64,000 nucleotides of DNA from Streptococcus equinus (GCF_900101445.1 NZ_FNKE01000001.1:434001-498000); one strand, 5' to 3'; numbered from the stretch's first letter, positions 51,568 through 60,036 are shown. The notes: generated from the letters alone by a model not told the origin. Numbers and translations are program-made.

Positions 51568-51658
51568 GAGGGACACAGTTTTCAAATACATCGCAGACCA
51601 AGCCAATAAACGCCAACGCCAGTTGGTGGGGTTGGAAGATGAAGAACAAGAAGATTAA
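51554..51658 (+). CDS. Possible 34-residue peptide overlapping the end of the YolD-like gene
   Basis: From TTG at 51554 the +1 frame reads through 34 codons, ending VFKYIADQANKRQRQL...EEQED and TAA. The highly charged, helical C-terminus looks like real protein sequence, so this is either a small gene translated by coupling or the tail of a truncated one. The ribosome signal is GTGGAAG, weak. Confidence 0.35.
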   Translation: MKECERDTVFKYIADQANKRQRQLVGLEDEEQED

Positions 51659-51660
51659 AT

Positions 51661-51708
51661 AAAATCACCTTATCTAGTTTTATATGGAAGCTAGATAGGG
51701 GATTTTTG
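51661..51708 (+). terminator. Terminator of the SOS cassette
   Basis: Stem AAATCACCTTATCTAG/CTAGATAGGGGATTT (a few G-T pairs) with T5. Confidence 0.75.
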
Positions 51709-51727
51709 TTTGATTAGTCAAGATAAC

Positions 51728-51758
51728 GGTTCCGCACGTGCTGGAACCATGTTATAAT
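51728..51758 (+). promoter_or_regulatory. hsdM promoter with a GGTTCC-GCACGTGC-GGAACC near-palindrome
   Basis: TATAAT (51753-51758) stands 42 bases before hsdM. The -35 region is occupied by a 21-base near-palindrome (51728-51748): GGTTCC and GGAACC around the perfect GCACGTGC. A bound protein there would control the R-M operon; no regulator gene is linked. Confidence 0.5.
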
Positions 51759-51799
51759 AGATTTGATATTTTTAAAATATATTAGAAGGAAATTATTTT

Positions 51800-53395
51800 A
51801 TGGCTGAGAGTAAAGATTTATTGCAGGTACTATGGAGTGGAGCAGATGTTCTTCGCGGGAAAATGGATGCGAATGAATACAAGACTTACTTATTAGGCCT
51901 TATTTTTTATAAATATTTATCAGACTCTTACCTTGTGAGTGCTTATGACCTTTTGAATGATGAAATGCCAGAAACATTAGAAGAAGCACAAGCAGCGTAT
52001 GAAGAAGAAATGCAAGAGGATGATGCAGAAGAGTTCCTTAAAGAATTAAAAGAGTCTCTTCATTACACGCTTGAACCTCAAATGACTTATACAAGCATGT
52101 TAAAAGATGTGAAGCTTAATGCCTTCAATCGTGAAAAACTTCAATCTGCATTTAATCGTATTCATGAATCAGATGAACTTTTCAATGGGTTGTTTGCAGA
52201 CGTTGATTTGTATTCAAATCGTCTTGGAACTGGTGACCAAAAACAAAGCGCGACAGTTGCTGAAGTTCTTCGAGTTTTGGAAGATGCTGACCTTATCCAT
52301 GCCGAAGGTGATGTCCTTGGAAATGCTTATGAGTATTTGATTGGTCAATTCGCCTCTGAAACTGGTAAAAAAGCTGGAGAATTCTATACACCACATGGCC
52401 CAGCTCAACTTTTGACACGTATTGCCATTATGGGACAAGAAGATAAAAAAGGCTTGCAAGTCTATGACCCATGTATGGGGTCAGGTTCTTTGCTTTTGAG
52501 CTGTAAGAATTATTCTAGTGAGCCAGGTTATATTAAGTACTATGGTCAAGAATTGATGCCATCAACTTACAACCTTGCTCGTATGAATATGTTCCTACAC
52601 AAAGTTCATCCTGATAATCAAGTATTACGTAATGCAGATACACTTGATGCTGACTGGCCAACAGATGTTGAAACTGGCTTTGATATGGTTACTATGAACC
52701 CACCATATTCAGCAAAATGGTCTGCAGCAAAAGGCTTCTTACAAGATGAACGTTTCATGGATTATGGTGGAAAATTAGCACCAAAATCAAAAGCAGACTA
52801 TGCTTTCCTACTTCATGGTTTTTACCACTTGAAACAAACAGGAACAATGGCAATTGTACTTCCTCACGGTGTTTTATTCCGTGGTGCTGCTGAAAAAACA
52901 ATTCGTGAAACACTTCTTAAAAATGGTTCAATTTATGCAGTTATTGGGCTTCCTGCTAACATGTTCTATAATACGTCAATCCCAACATGTATTATCGTTT
53001 TGAAAAAACACCGCGAAGGTCGTGATGTTCTCTTTATCGATGCTTCAAAACAATTTGAAAAAGAGAAAAAACAAAATGTCATGAAAGATGAGCATATCGA
53101 GCATGTACTAGAACTTTATAAAAATCGTGAAAATGTCGAAAAAGAAGCCTACCTAGCTTCATTTGAAGATATTGAAGAAAATGACTTTAATCTTAATATC
53201 CCACGTTATGTTGATACTAGTGAAGAAGAAATTCCAGTAGATTTGAAAGCATTGACGAAAGAAATCGAGGAAACAAATAAAGCGATTAATGAAGCTAACG
53301 CTAATTTCCTTGATATGTTGAGCGATTTGACATTTGCTGATAGTGAGACTAAAGACTCAGTAGAAGCCTTTCTCAAGGTATTTAAGGAGATGTAA
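51800..53395 (+). CDS. hsdM: Type I restriction-modification methyltransferase subunit HsdM
   Basis: N6-adenine methyltransferase subunit. The 531-residue protein has an N-terminal helical domain (KTYLLGLIFYKYLSDSYLV), EFYTPHGPAQLLTRI near 195, SAM motif VYDPCMGSGSLLLSC near 222 and catalytic NPPY in VTMNPPYSAKW near 298. AGAAGGAAA precedes the ATG. hsdS starts one base after the stop, hsdR follows, giving the order M-S-R. Confidence 0.96.
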   Translation: MAESKDLLQVLWSGADVLRGKMDANEYKTYLLGLIFYKYLSDSYLVSAYDLLNDEMPETLEEAQAAYEEEMQEDDAEEFLKELKESLHYTLEPQMTYTSMLKDVKLNAFNREKLQSAFNRIHESDELFNGLFADVDLYSNRLGTGDQKQSATVAEVLRVLEDADLIHAEGDVLGNAYEYLIGQFASETGKKAGEFYTPHGPAQLLTRIAIMGQEDKKGLQVYDPCMGSGSLLLSCKNYSSEPGYIKYYGQELMPSTYNLARMNMFLHKVHPDNQVLRNADTLDADWPTDVETGFDMVTMNPPYSAKWSAAKGFLQDERFMDYGGKLAPKSKADYAFLLHGFYHLKQTGTMAIVLPHGVLFRGAAEKTIRETLLKNGSIYAVIGLPANMFYNTSIPTCIIVLKKHREGRDVLFIDASKQFEKEKKQNVMKDEHIEHVLELYKNRENVEKEAYLASFEDIEENDFNLNIPRYVDTSEEEIPVDLKALTKEIEETNKAINEANANFLDMLSDLTFADSETKDSVEAFLKVFKEM

Positions 53396-53396
53396 G

Positions 53397-54608
53397 ATGA
53401 CTAATAAAGTACCTAAAATAAGATTTAAAGGTTTTACTGATGATTGGGAACAGCGTAAGGTTGACGAGGTTACAACATCCTACTCTGGCGGCACACCCCA
53501 AGCTGGCAATTCAGAATACTATAACGGAACAATTCCTTTCATTCGATCAGGTGAAATTTACAAAAATCATACTGAACTTTTTATTACCCAGAAAGGTTTA
53601 GAAAATTCATCAGCAAAAATGGTATCTAAGGGAGACATTTTATATGCGCTATATGGAGCTACAAGCGGTGAAGTTAGTCGTTCAAACATTAATGGCGCTA
53701 TAAATCAAGCGATATTAGCTATTGCTCCTAATAAAGGATATAATGCAGATTTCATAATTGAATGGTTTAGGAATGAGAAAGAAAATATCATTGATAAATA
53801 TCTCCAAGGGGGACAAGGAAATCTGTCTGCACAGATAATTAAAAAATTAGAAATTCCTTTTCCGACATTTGAAGAGCAAGAGAAAATTGGAGGAATTTTT
53901 ACTGAATTAAATCACCTCATCACTCTTCATCAGCGTAAGTGTGACCAGACAAAAGAGCTCAAAAAATTCATGCTTCAAAAAATGTTTCCGAAAAAAGGTG
54001 AAAAAAATCCAGAGATTCGTTTTCAAGGATTTACTGACGATTGGGAACAGCGTAAGTTGGGAAACGTATTTGAACAAACATCAAATTTTGCAAATCCGAA
54101 TGAGCAAGACATCGAATTATGGAGTTTGACTGTTGAGGACGGATTAACTCCTAAGTCTGAAAGATATAACCGAGAATTCCTTGTTAAGAAGGAAGATAAT
54201 TTTAAAGAAGTTCGCCCCGGTGATATTGTATATAATCCGATGAACATGACACTAGGGGCTGTCGGTTATAATGGGATGTCGAAGAGTGTTGCTGTTTCAG
54301 GCTATTACACTACTATGATTGCAAAAAGTGACAATGATGCGTACTACATCAACACGTGGTTAAAGAGCCCACAGGCATTGTTATTATATAAAACTTATGC
54401 TACCGGATCCTTGATTGAAAAACAAAGAGTACAGTTCCCAACACTTTCTATAATCCCAGTAGCGTTTCCTTCTTATGCTGAACAAAGAAAAATGGGAAGG
54501 TACTTTAAAGAACTTGATTCCCTCATCACTCTTCATCAACGTAAGTGTGAGCAGTTAAAAGAATTGAAAAAATTCATGTTACAAAACATGTTTCCCAAGA
54601 AAGGATAA
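53397..54608 (+). CDS. hsdS: Type I specificity subunit HsdS, expressed copy with two target-recognition domains
   Basis: A 403-residue HsdS with two half-repeats. TRD1 (about 18-170) starts after DDWEQRK and TRD2 (about 220-375) starts after a second DDWEQRK; each ends at ITLHQRKC(D/E)Q..ELKKFML. The flanks of each TRD are encoded by near-identical DNA: the DWEQRK repeat at 53444 and 54041, and the ITLHQRK repeat at 53915 and 54521. Inverted copies of both flank a third TRD in the silent hsdS cassette (58593-59129), so this gene can be rebuilt by recombination. Confidence 0.95.
   Translation: MTNKVPKIRFKGFTDDWEQRKVDEVTTSYSGGTPQAGNSEYYNGTIPFIRSGEIYKNHTELFITQKGLENSSAKMVSKGDILYALYGATSGEVSRSNINGAINQAILAIAPNKGYNADFIIEWFRNEKENIIDKYLQGGQGNLSAQIIKKLEIPFPTFEEQEKIGGIFTELNHLITLHQRKCDQTKELKKFMLQKMFPKKGEKNPEIRFQGFTDDWEQRKLGNVFEQTSNFANPNEQDIELWSLTVEDGLTPKSERYNREFLVKKEDNFKEVRPGDIVYNPMNMTLGAVGYNGMSKSVAVSGYYTTMIAKSDNDAYYINTWLKSPQALLLYKTYATGSLIEKQRVQFPTLSIIPVAFPSYAEQRKMGRYFKELDSLITLHQRKCEQLKELKKFMLQNMFPKKG
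53444..53459 (+). repeat. TRD 5' recombination repeat, copy 1 in hsdS
   Basis: TTGGGAACAGCGTAAG, encoding WEQRK at the start of TRD1. Identical 16 bases occur at 54041 and, inverted, at 59091-59106. Confidence 0.85.
53915..53939 (+). repeat. TRD 3' recombination repeat, copy 1 in hsdS
   Basis: A 25-base sequence encoding LITLHQRK at the end of TRD1. The exact reverse complement is at 58617-58641. Confidence 0.88.
54041..54062 (+). repeat. TRD 5' recombination repeat, copy 2 in hsdS
   Basis: A 22-base sequence (TTGGGAACAGCGTAAG plus TTGGGA) at the start of TRD2. The exact reverse complement is at 59085-59106. Confidence 0.88.
54521..54545 (+). repeat. TRD 3' recombination repeat, copy 2 in hsdS
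   Basis: Matches the 53915 copy at 24 of 25 bases (CATCAACG for CATCAGCG), at the end of TRD2. Confidence 0.85.
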
Positions 54609-54614
54609 GAGATT

Positions 54615-57560
54615 ATGGCAGAATTAGAATCAGTTTTAGAACAAAAACTGATTGATCAACTGTGTCATGGCGAGTCTCAATGGACTTATCGTCCTGACAT
54701 TAGAACAGAAGAAGAGCTTTGGGACAATTTTAGATATATTCTCGAGCAAAATAACAAAGCAAAATTAAACGATGGTCATCTAACTGACAGCGAGTTTGCT
54801 AAAATTAAAAATGATTTATCACATGCTTCTTTTTACGACGCAGGAAAATGGCTAGTTGGTGAAAATGGTCAAGTGTATGTGCACGTTCAACGTGGTAATG
54901 AAACACTCCATTTGTTGGTTTTAAATAACGAGCATATCGCTGGTGGGACTAGTGTCTATGAAGTGATTAATCAATATCAAGCTTTTGGTGACGAAGATGA
55001 TGCGCGTGACCGTCGTTTTGACGTGACTTTACTCATCAACGGAATTCCGATGATTCATATTGAATTAAAGAATAAAGACCATTCTTATATGGATGGATTC
55101 CACCAAATCAAGAAATATATTGCTGAAGGCAAGTTCCGTGGCCTTTTCTCAAATGTTCAAATGTTTGTTGTCAGCAATGGTGTTGATACTAAATACTTCT
55201 CAGCCGCCAGAGACAACGAGTTGAATAAAAAATTCTTAACAGGTTGGATTGACAGTAAAAATCAACCAGTGCCTGATTTTCTTGACTTTGCAAAAGCAGT
55301 TTTAAGAATTCCAGAAGCACATGAAATGGTAACGAAGTATATCGTACTTGATAACGATAAGAAAAAACTTCTAGTTTTACGTCCTTATCAAATCCATGCT
55401 ATTGAAGCTATGCGTGATGCTTCAAAACATGGTAAATCTGGTTTTATTTGGCATACGACAGGTTCTGGTAAGACCATGACTTCTTACAAGGCTACTCGTA
55501 ACCTTTTAATGGATATTCCATCAATCGAAAAGACAATCTTCCTAATTGACCGAAAAGACCTTGATTTACAAACCAAATTAGCCTTTCAGTCATATGCTGA
55601 TAATGATACGATTGACGTTGATGATACCGAAAATGTTAATTCATTAATTAAAAAGATGACTGATGGTAAACGTCAAATGATTGTAACCACGCGCCAAAAA
55701 ATGCAAACGATGGTCAATAAGCGTTTGACAGAGGGGACACCAGAGTATAATAAGATTCGTGCTTTGAAGGTCGCTTTTGTTGTTGATGAATGTCACAGGG
55801 CAGTAACTCCACAGACTAAACGAGATATTGAAGCTTTCTTTGCCAATTCATTGTGGTTCGGTTTTACAGGAACACCAATCTTTGAAGCCAATAAATACGA
55901 GCAAAAAGGTGATTTAGCACAAACGACAGAACAACTATACGGTAATTGCTTGCACAGCTATACTATCAAAGAAGCGATTCATGATGGAGCAGTACTTGGT
56001 TTTATGGTCGAAACACTTGGTAAAAACGGGCTTACTCCAGAAGAAGAGGAGCGTACCTATGGAAAAGAAGCTCATATGCGTCAAGTTTTAGATGTTATTT
56101 TGAACAAATCTTTTGCCAAATTTGGTATGGAAAAAGGTAGAGGTGAGACCTATGAAGCTATGTTTACTGTAAGTTCGATTGAACAAGCTCAGAAATACTA
56201 TGAATTGTTAAAATCAATTAAAGCTGGTAAGGATGAGCTAAAAATAAGTGATGACATTCGTCGTGCTTTACCTGATTTCCCAAAATTTGCGATTACTTAT
56301 TCAGTTACTGAAAACGATGAAGCTTCTAAACTTAATCAAGATAAGATGAAAGAAGCTTTGGACGATTATAATGATATGTTTGGTACAAATTATAATCTGG
56401 CGGGTATCAATGCTTACAATGCTAATTTGAACGATCGCTTAGCGCGTAAAGAGAAAAAATACTTAAATCGTAGTCAGCAACTTGATATCGTTATTGTTGT
56501 CGATAGACTTTTGACGGGATTTGATGCTCCTTGTTTGTCAACACTTTTCATTGATCGTCAACCGATGTCTCCTCAAAACTTAATTCAAGCTTTTTCACGT
56601 ACTAATCGTCTTTTTGATACTAAAAAGCAATATGGCCAAATTGTAACTTTCCAATCTCCGCAAGCTTTCAAGGAAGCTATTGATTCAGCGCTAGCATTAT
56701 ATTCACGTGGTGGAGAAGGAAAACCATTAGCAGAAGACTACGAGGCTGTTAAGGAAGAATTTGTTACTTCGTTAAAATCTGTCCGTAATCTAGCAGATAC
56801 TCCTCAAGATGTTATCGGATTATCTGAAAAACAAAAGAAACAATTTATCTTTGTCTTTAGAGATTTGGACCGCTCATTTAATCATCTAAAAGCATTTTCA
56901 ACTTATGATCCACAAATTTTGAAAGATAATTATTTTTCACAAGAAGAATATGAAGATTATGCAGCGGTTTATAAAAATGTTTTGGCAGAACTAAAAGAAG
57001 ATAAACCAGAAGACAAAGTAGACGATGAGCCAATCATAGATGATTATGAACTAGTCGCTTTTGATAAGATAAAAGTTGACTATGACTATATCATCGATTT
57101 AATTAGTGGTTTTGTTGATTCTCTTGGTGAGGTTGAGAGTGAAGCAGAATACAATAAAAAACTTAATGAAATCAAAGAAATTATAGCGGCATATTCTGAA
57201 GATAATCCAAAACTTGGTGCATTGTTAGAAGGTGTTCTTGAAGATATTGTAAATAATAGTGAAAAATACGAAAATCAAGATGTATCAGTTATCATTAATC
57301 AAATGCGACAATCAGCAATTGACAAAGAAATTAGATTGTTCTCTGAAAAATGGTTTGTAGATTTTGATGATGTCAAATATGAAGCCTATCATTTCAAAGA
57401 TGGTAAACTAGCTAATGAAAGTAAATTGAAAGAAAAAGCTGATTATGCAGCATACAAAGAAGCAACAGAAGAGCCTGTTAAAAAATTCAAGTTCTTTAGT
57501 GCTATGATTAAAGATTTTAAAGAAAATTTGATGCCAGAAATAGCACCATTATTTAATTAA
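54615..57560 (+). CDS. hsdR: Type I restriction endonuclease subunit HsdR
   Basis: A 981-residue translocase-nuclease. The N-terminal PD-(D/E)xK part has RRFDVTLLINGIPMIHIELKNKD (near 135-157). The SF2 motor has TTGSGKT (near 279-285), VDECHRA and FGFTGTPIFE, then VVDRLLTGFDAPCLSTLFIDR and QAFSRTNR. A helical C-terminal domain ends NLMPEIAPLFN. AAAGGATAAGAG precedes the ATG, six bases after hsdS. It lies between the expressed and silent hsdS, therefore within the invertible segment. Confidence 0.95.
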   Translation: MAELESVLEQKLIDQLCHGESQWTYRPDIRTEEELWDNFRYILEQNNKAKLNDGHLTDSEFAKIKNDLSHASFYDAGKWLVGENGQVYVHVQRGNETLHLLVLNNEHIAGGTSVYEVINQYQAFGDEDDARDRRFDVTLLINGIPMIHIELKNKDHSYMDGFHQIKKYIAEGKFRGLFSNVQMFVVSNGVDTKYFSAARDNELNKKFLTGWIDSKNQPVPDFLDFAKAVLRIPEAHEMVTKYIVLDNDKKKLLVLRPYQIHAIEAMRDASKHGKSGFIWHTTGSGKTMTSYKATRNLLMDIPSIEKTIFLIDRKDLDLQTKLAFQSYADNDTIDVDDTENVNSLIKKMTDGKRQMIVTTRQKMQTMVNKRLTEGTPEYNKIRALKVAFVVDECHRAVTPQTKRDIEAFFANSLWFGFTGTPIFEANKYEQKGDLAQTTEQLYGNCLHSYTIKEAIHDGAVLGFMVETLGKNGLTPEEEERTYGKEAHMRQVLDVILNKSFAKFGMEKGRGETYEAMFTVSSIEQAQKYYELLKSIKAGKDELKISDDIRRALPDFPKFAITYSVTENDEASKLNQDKMKEALDDYNDMFGTNYNLAGINAYNANLNDRLARKEKKYLNRSQQLDIVIVVDRLLTGFDAPCLSTLFIDRQPMSPQNLIQAFSRTNRLFDTKKQYGQIVTFQSPQAFKEAIDSALALYSRGGEGKPLAEDYEAVKEEFVTSLKSVRNLADTPQDVIGLSEKQKKQFIFVFRDLDRSFNHLKAFSTYDPQILKDNYFSQEEYEDYAAVYKNVLAELKEDKPEDKVDDEPIIDDYELVAFDKIKVDYDYIIDLISGFVDSLGEVESEAEYNKKLNEIKEIIAAYSEDNPKLGALLEGVLEDIVNNSEKYENQDVSVIINQMRQSAIDKEIRLFSEKWFVDFDDVKYEAYHFKDGKLANESKLKEKADYAAYKEATEEPVKKFKFFSAMIKDFKENLMPEIAPLFN

Positions 57561-57562
57561 TG

Positions 57563-57600
57563 AAATAGACCCTGAAGTAGCAATACTTCAAGGTCTATTT
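57563..57600. terminator. Bidirectional terminator between hsdR and the recombinase gene
   Basis: Stem AAATAGACC-TGAAGTA/TACTTCA-GGTCTATTT with one unpaired base per side and a four-base loop; T6 on the plus strand, and the recombinase gene ends at 57602 on the minus strand. Confidence 0.85.
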
Positions 57601-57601
57601 T

Positions 57602-58537
57602 TTACGAATTTAAACTTGATAATGACCGCATGATAATATCGATATCTTTACTTTCTAGCTCGTTAATGATGTGGAGATATGTTTTTTGTGTTGTTGTCAT
57701 ATTAGAGTGTCCTAATCGTCTAGCAACGCTTGCTATAGATACACCTGCAAAGAGTAGTAGTGATGCGTGGGTGTGACGTAAACCATGAATAGAAATAACT
57801 GGAACACCAGCATTTTTACAATGGCGTGCTAGGCGGTCATTGACGGTAGAATTGTATACTTTTCCTTTGACAAAAATAGGTTTATCTTCGGGTAAACTCT
57901 TTAAAAGCTCGGCAAATTGAATGACGGTTTGCCAGTCGATAGGAATTTTACGGATAGAAGATTCGTTCTTTGTGGGAAGAAAGCCACCATTTTCTTTATA
58001 GTTCCATGTTTTTGAGACGGAGAGGGTTTGTCGTGTTAAATCAAAATCTTTTGGGGTTAGTGCTAAAGCTTCAGAAAAGCGCAAGCCTGTTTTGGCAATA
58101 AGAAGAATGAGCCAATCCATATTAATCTCACCTTTTAAATCCAAATCATCAAGAAGTTTATGGAGTTCGTATTGATTGAGAAATTTAGGCTTCTTTTCAC
58201 GTGGCTGTTTTCCCTTAATAATAGCCTTTCGAGTTGGATCTCGGGGAATAAGCCCCTCATCTACCGCATCGAGAATAGCACATTTTAAATGATGATGAAA
58301 ATCCATAGTCGTCTGTCTTTCATGGACACTAGCGTATTGGTTTAAAATTTTTTGATAAGAAATACGGTCTAAATGCTGTATCTGTAGCTTTGGGACAAGC
58401 TTTTCAAGCCATCGATAGGCCATATAGTATTTTTGCATGGTAATTGGTCTAATAGCTCCCTCTTTATAAACCATAATCCATTGTTTGTAGTAGTCGCAAA
58501 ATAACATTGTTTCAGAATTGATTATCATTTCATCCAT
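57602..58537 (-). CDS. Tyrosine recombinase of the hsdS inversion system (CreX/PsrA-like)
   Basis: A 311-residue phage-integrase-family recombinase: N-terminal SAM-like core-binding domain (QKYYMAYRWLEKLVPKL) and catalytic residues in KTGLRFSEALAL (Arg), HGLRHTHASLLLF (His-x-x-Arg), RLGHSNMTTTQKTYLHI (His and Tyr). No excisionase or att-type context is present; instead it lies between an expressed and an inverted silent hsdS, as CreX does in pneumococcal SpnIII. The ATG at 58537 follows AGGAGG; earlier start at 58570 would include that ribosome site. Confidence 0.93.
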   Translation of the reverse strand: MDEMIINSETMLFCDYYKQWIMVYKEGAIRPITMQKYYMAYRWLEKLVPKLQIQHLDRISYQKILNQYASVHERQTTMDFHHHLKCAILDAVDEGLIPRDPTRKAIIKGKQPREKKPKFLNQYELHKLLDDLDLKGEINMDWLILLIAKTGLRFSEALALTPKDFDLTRQTLSVSKTWNYKENGGFLPTKNESSIRKIPIDWQTVIQFAELLKSLPEDKPIFVKGKVYNSTVNDRLARHCKNAGVPVISIHGLRHTHASLLLFAGVSIASVARRLGHSNMTTTQKTYLHIINELESKDIDIIMRSLSSLNS

Positions 58538-58592
58538 TTTAATATAAACCTCCTGACAATAATGTAACACAATGCTTAAAAATTATGCTTTT

Positions 58593-59129
58593 TTAGAGTG
58601 TAAATCGTACAAAATCCTTACGCTGATGAAGAGTGATGAGGCGGTCTAAATTCGAGAAGTATTCACCGATTTTTTCTTGCTCGCTTACACTCGGTACCAT
58701 AAAAGGTATTGTTGAGAGAACAGGATATTTTAAGTTCCATGTATCAGAGGTAAGACCTTGAGACCATCTTTTAAAGATTTCAAGTGTTGGTTGCTTTTTA
58801 AATAATTCCATAAAGAATTTACCATTGCAGTTCTTCTTAGGAACTAGAACCGTGTAGGCAGGACTTACAATACCATCATAATCAGAAGTTCCAACAGCAC
58901 CCTGCCACATTCTCATAGAATTATATGGAACATCCCCCTTTTTTACAACTTTATAATTACTTTTATCTTCTGATGCAATATTTCTCTTTTCAGAATCGAT
59001 TTGTCTAATTACTCCGTTTGAAATAGTAACAGACAATAATTCTTCGTTTCCTGCTGCTCTCTCAGAACGCTCATTAAACACTTCTCCCAACTTACGCTGT
59101 TCCCAAGCGTGATTATTTCCCCTCCCCAA
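58593..59129 (-). CDS. Silent hsdS cassette carrying one further target-recognition domain
   Basis: Reading the minus strand gives a 178-residue half HsdS: AWEQRKLGEVFNERSERAAG then a TRD unlike the two in hsdS, ending ISNLDRLITLHQRK-like (LDRLITLHQRKDFVRFTL). It lacks a good ribosome site (the first start is a TTG) and the second half, so it serves as a storage copy. Both ends match the TRD flanks of hsdS in inverted orientation (58617-58641 and 59085-59106). Confidence 0.85.
   Translation of the reverse strand: MGRGNNHAWEQRKLGEVFNERSERAAGNEELLSVTISNGVIRQIDSEKRNIASEDKSNYKVVKKGDVPYNSMRMWQGAVGTSDYDGIVSPAYTVLVPKKNCNGKFFMELFKKQPTLEIFKRWSQGLTSDTWNLKYPVLSTIPFMVPSVSEQEKIGEYFSNLDRLITLHQRKDFVRFTL
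58617..58641 (-). repeat. TRD 3' recombination repeat in the silent cassette
   Basis: Perfect 25-base inverted copy of 53915-53939. Confidence 0.88.
59085..59106 (-). repeat. TRD 5' recombination repeat in the silent cassette
   Basis: Perfect 22-base inverted copy of 54041-54062. Confidence 0.88.
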
Positions 59130-59309
59130 TTCTTCCAGCGCTAGCTAATTTTCTCCACACTTACAAAAAATTCAAATGAGCATTGTTCTCTCAAAATCTT
59201 CTATACAGCTCCGCCATTTTCCAAAAGAAATGATACCGTGACTAAAAACTTCCTTGATTTTGTGCTAAAATAGAGCTAAGTTATTTAGAACAGGACGGGA
59301 GTAGTGGTT

Positions 59310-60008
59310 ATGGTTCCAGCGTATATTAGAATTCATGATGCGGTTAAGAAGCAGATTGACGATGGTTTTTGGGAGATTGGTCAGCGTTTGCCGAGTGAGC
59401 GTGATTTGGCGGATGATTTTGAGGTGAGTCGTATGACGCTTCGTCAGGCGATTACGCTTTTGGTGGAAGAAGGGATTCTTGAGCGCCGTGTAGGTAGCGG
59501 GACTTATGTGGCGAGTCATCGTGTGCAAGAGAAGATGCGCGGGACAACGAGTTTTACGGAGATTGTGCGTTCGCAAGGAAAGACGCCGTCGTCTCAAGTG
59601 GTTTCGTATCAGCGTAAGCCTGCTAATGAGACTGAGATTCAGCAGTTGCAATTAAAGGCTAGTGATTATGTGGTGCGTATGGAGCGCGTGCGTTATGCGG
59701 ATAATGTGCCTTTGGTTTTTGAGGTGGCATCGATTCCTGAAAAGCTCATTCGTCAGTTTAAGCGTGAGGATATTACGGAGCATTTCTTCCAGACTTTGAC
59801 GGATAATGGCTATGAGATTGGTAAGAGTCAGCAGACCATTTATGCGAAAAATGCCAGTGAGCGCGTGGCTAATTACCTTAAGGTTCCGAAAAATCATGCT
59901 GTGCTTGCTTTGACACAGGTTTCTTATTTCACAGATGGTCGTCCGTTTGAGTACGTCCACAGTCAGTACGTCGGTGACCGCTTTGAATTTTATTTGGAGA
60001 ATAATTAA
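59310..60008 (+). CDS. GntR-family regulator with UTRA ligand domain
   Basis: The 232-residue protein has a GntR winged helix (YIRIHDAVKKQIDDGFWEIGQRLPSERDLADDFEVSRMTLRQAI) and a UTRA effector domain from about 90 on (VRMERVRYADNVPLVFEVASIP). UTRA regulators sense sugar phosphates or similar ligands. The ATG at 59310 has GGGAG eight bases before it. It lies next to ylxM-ffh and, in several streptococci, next to guaA; here 25.5 kb of accessory genes separate it from guaA. Confidence 0.92.
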   Translation: MVPAYIRIHDAVKKQIDDGFWEIGQRLPSERDLADDFEVSRMTLRQAITLLVEEGILERRVGSGTYVASHRVQEKMRGTTSFTEIVRSQGKTPSSQVVSYQRKPANETEIQQLQLKASDYVVRMERVRYADNVPLVFEVASIPEKLIRQFKREDITEHFFQTLTDNGYEIGKSQQTIYAKNASERVANYLKVPKNHAVLALTQVSYFTDGRPFEYVHSQYVGDRFEFYLENN

Positions 60009-60036
60009 AAGTTGGACTCTTGTCCAGCTTTTTTTG
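60008..60036 (+). terminator. Terminator of the GntR gene
   Basis: Stem AAGTTGGAC/GTCCAGCTT with four-base loop and T7, one base after the stop. Confidence 0.82.

Noticed and set aside
57602-59129. Recombinase as the integrase of a prophage or ICE at this place
   Set aside because: No excisionase, phage or conjugation gene and no att-type repeats; the inverted hsdS repeats explain it better.
59265-59651. A 128-codon antisense frame over the GntR gene
   Set aside because: Shadow of a well-supported regulator; no ribosome site and Leu/Arg/His-rich low-complexity product.
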